Positions 15,241-15,407 of a DNA stretch of 15,407 bases are shown in pieces. The notes below the pieces were generated by a model that did no database searches, had not been told where the DNA came from, and saw only the letters and a list, made by a program, of their open reading frames with translations. The stretch comes from UBA7398 sp964597305. Lineage in GTDB: Bacteria; Actinomycetota; Actinomycetes; Nanopelagicales; Nanopelagicaceae. The DNA lies in assembly GCA_964597305.1 (NCBI GenBank), contig CAZQWU010000030.1:1-15407 (forward strand), given 5' to 3'. Every line of letters begins with the position of its first letter. Positions within the stretch are counted from its first letter, which is position 1. Position numbers and translations under genes: made by a program.

Positions 15241-15407
15241 CGGCGTGGTTCAGAAATTAAGACCTTTTCCAGCGCTTCGAACTCTTCGACGCACTTTCCA
15301 GATCCTTCGGCTACTGCAGCAAGCGGACGATCAGCAATATGGATTGGCATATTGGTCTCGTGACGTAACCTCTCATCGAGGCCACGGAGTAACGCACCGC
15401 CACCGGT
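15237..15407 (-). CDS. mreB: Rod shape-determining protein MreB, C-terminal end (runs off the window edge)
   Basis: Actin-like ATPase that forms membrane-bound filaments guiding side-wall synthesis. Only the last 56 residues are present. They begin TGGGALLRGLDERLRHET, the conserved adenosine-binding region of MreB, followed by MPIHIADRPLAAVAEGSGK and a C-terminal helix ending in ISEPRR. The spacing and wording match MreB rather than FtsA or DnaK. It heads the visible mreBCD-mrdA-rodA cluster. Any promoter is outside the window. Confidence 0.95.
   Translation of the reverse strand, partial: TGGGALLRGLDERLRHETNMPIHIADRPLAAVAEGSGKCVEEFEALEKVLISEPRR

Noticed and set aside
1..15407. CRISPR array, insertion sequence, prophage, toxin-antitoxin or defence genes
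   Set aside because: No regularly spaced repeats, terminal inverted repeats or such proteins were seen on either strand; the window is conserved core genome.

Overview
The window is a run of housekeeping genes, all on the minus strand, from what looks like a low-to-moderate G+C actinobacterium. Placement rests on gene order: mreB-mreC-mreD-PBP2-rodA followed by rne-rplU-rpmA-obg-proB-proA is the arrangement I recall from Streptomyces and relatives. The base composition, short spacers and 4-base gene overlaps suggest a streamlined genome such as the freshwater acI/Nanopelagicales group, but that is inference and nothing in the window proves it.

In transcription order (right to left) there are three blocks. 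(1) 15407-10699, cell-wall elongation: the 3' end of mreB, mreC, mreD, mrdA (PBP2) and rodA. Together these form the elongasome, in which MreB filaments and MreC/MreD organise the SEDS glycosyltransferase RodA and its partner transpeptidase PBP2. A run of exactly 100 N (13767-13866) hides the C-terminus of mreD and the N-terminus of mrdA. (2) 10520-7780, RNA decay and ribosomal proteins: an RNase E/G with a long basic N-terminal extension, preceded by a 178-bp spacer able to form competing stems, then rplU-rpmA (L21, L27) with a plausible promoter and a clear intrinsic terminator. (3) 7665-1, a tightly packed chain: obg, proB, proA, gatC, gatA, gatB and the 5' part of ilvD. From obg to gatB the genes overlap by 1 to 4 bases or sit at most 10 bases apart, suggesting one translationally coupled operon that joins a ribosome-associated GTPase, the first two steps of proline synthesis, the Glu/Asp-tRNA amidotransferase and branched-chain amino acid synthesis.

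No tRNA, rRNA, CRISPR array, insertion sequence, phage gene or defence system is visible. Apart from the assembly gap, the longest stretch without a gene is 10521-10698. I found no new biological system. The observations most worth a second look are the rne leader, the G-rich tract and 5'-terminal hairpin before rplU, the mreB/mreC junction hairpin, the low-complexity N-terminus of RNase E/G, and the proBA-gatCAB-ilvD coupling.
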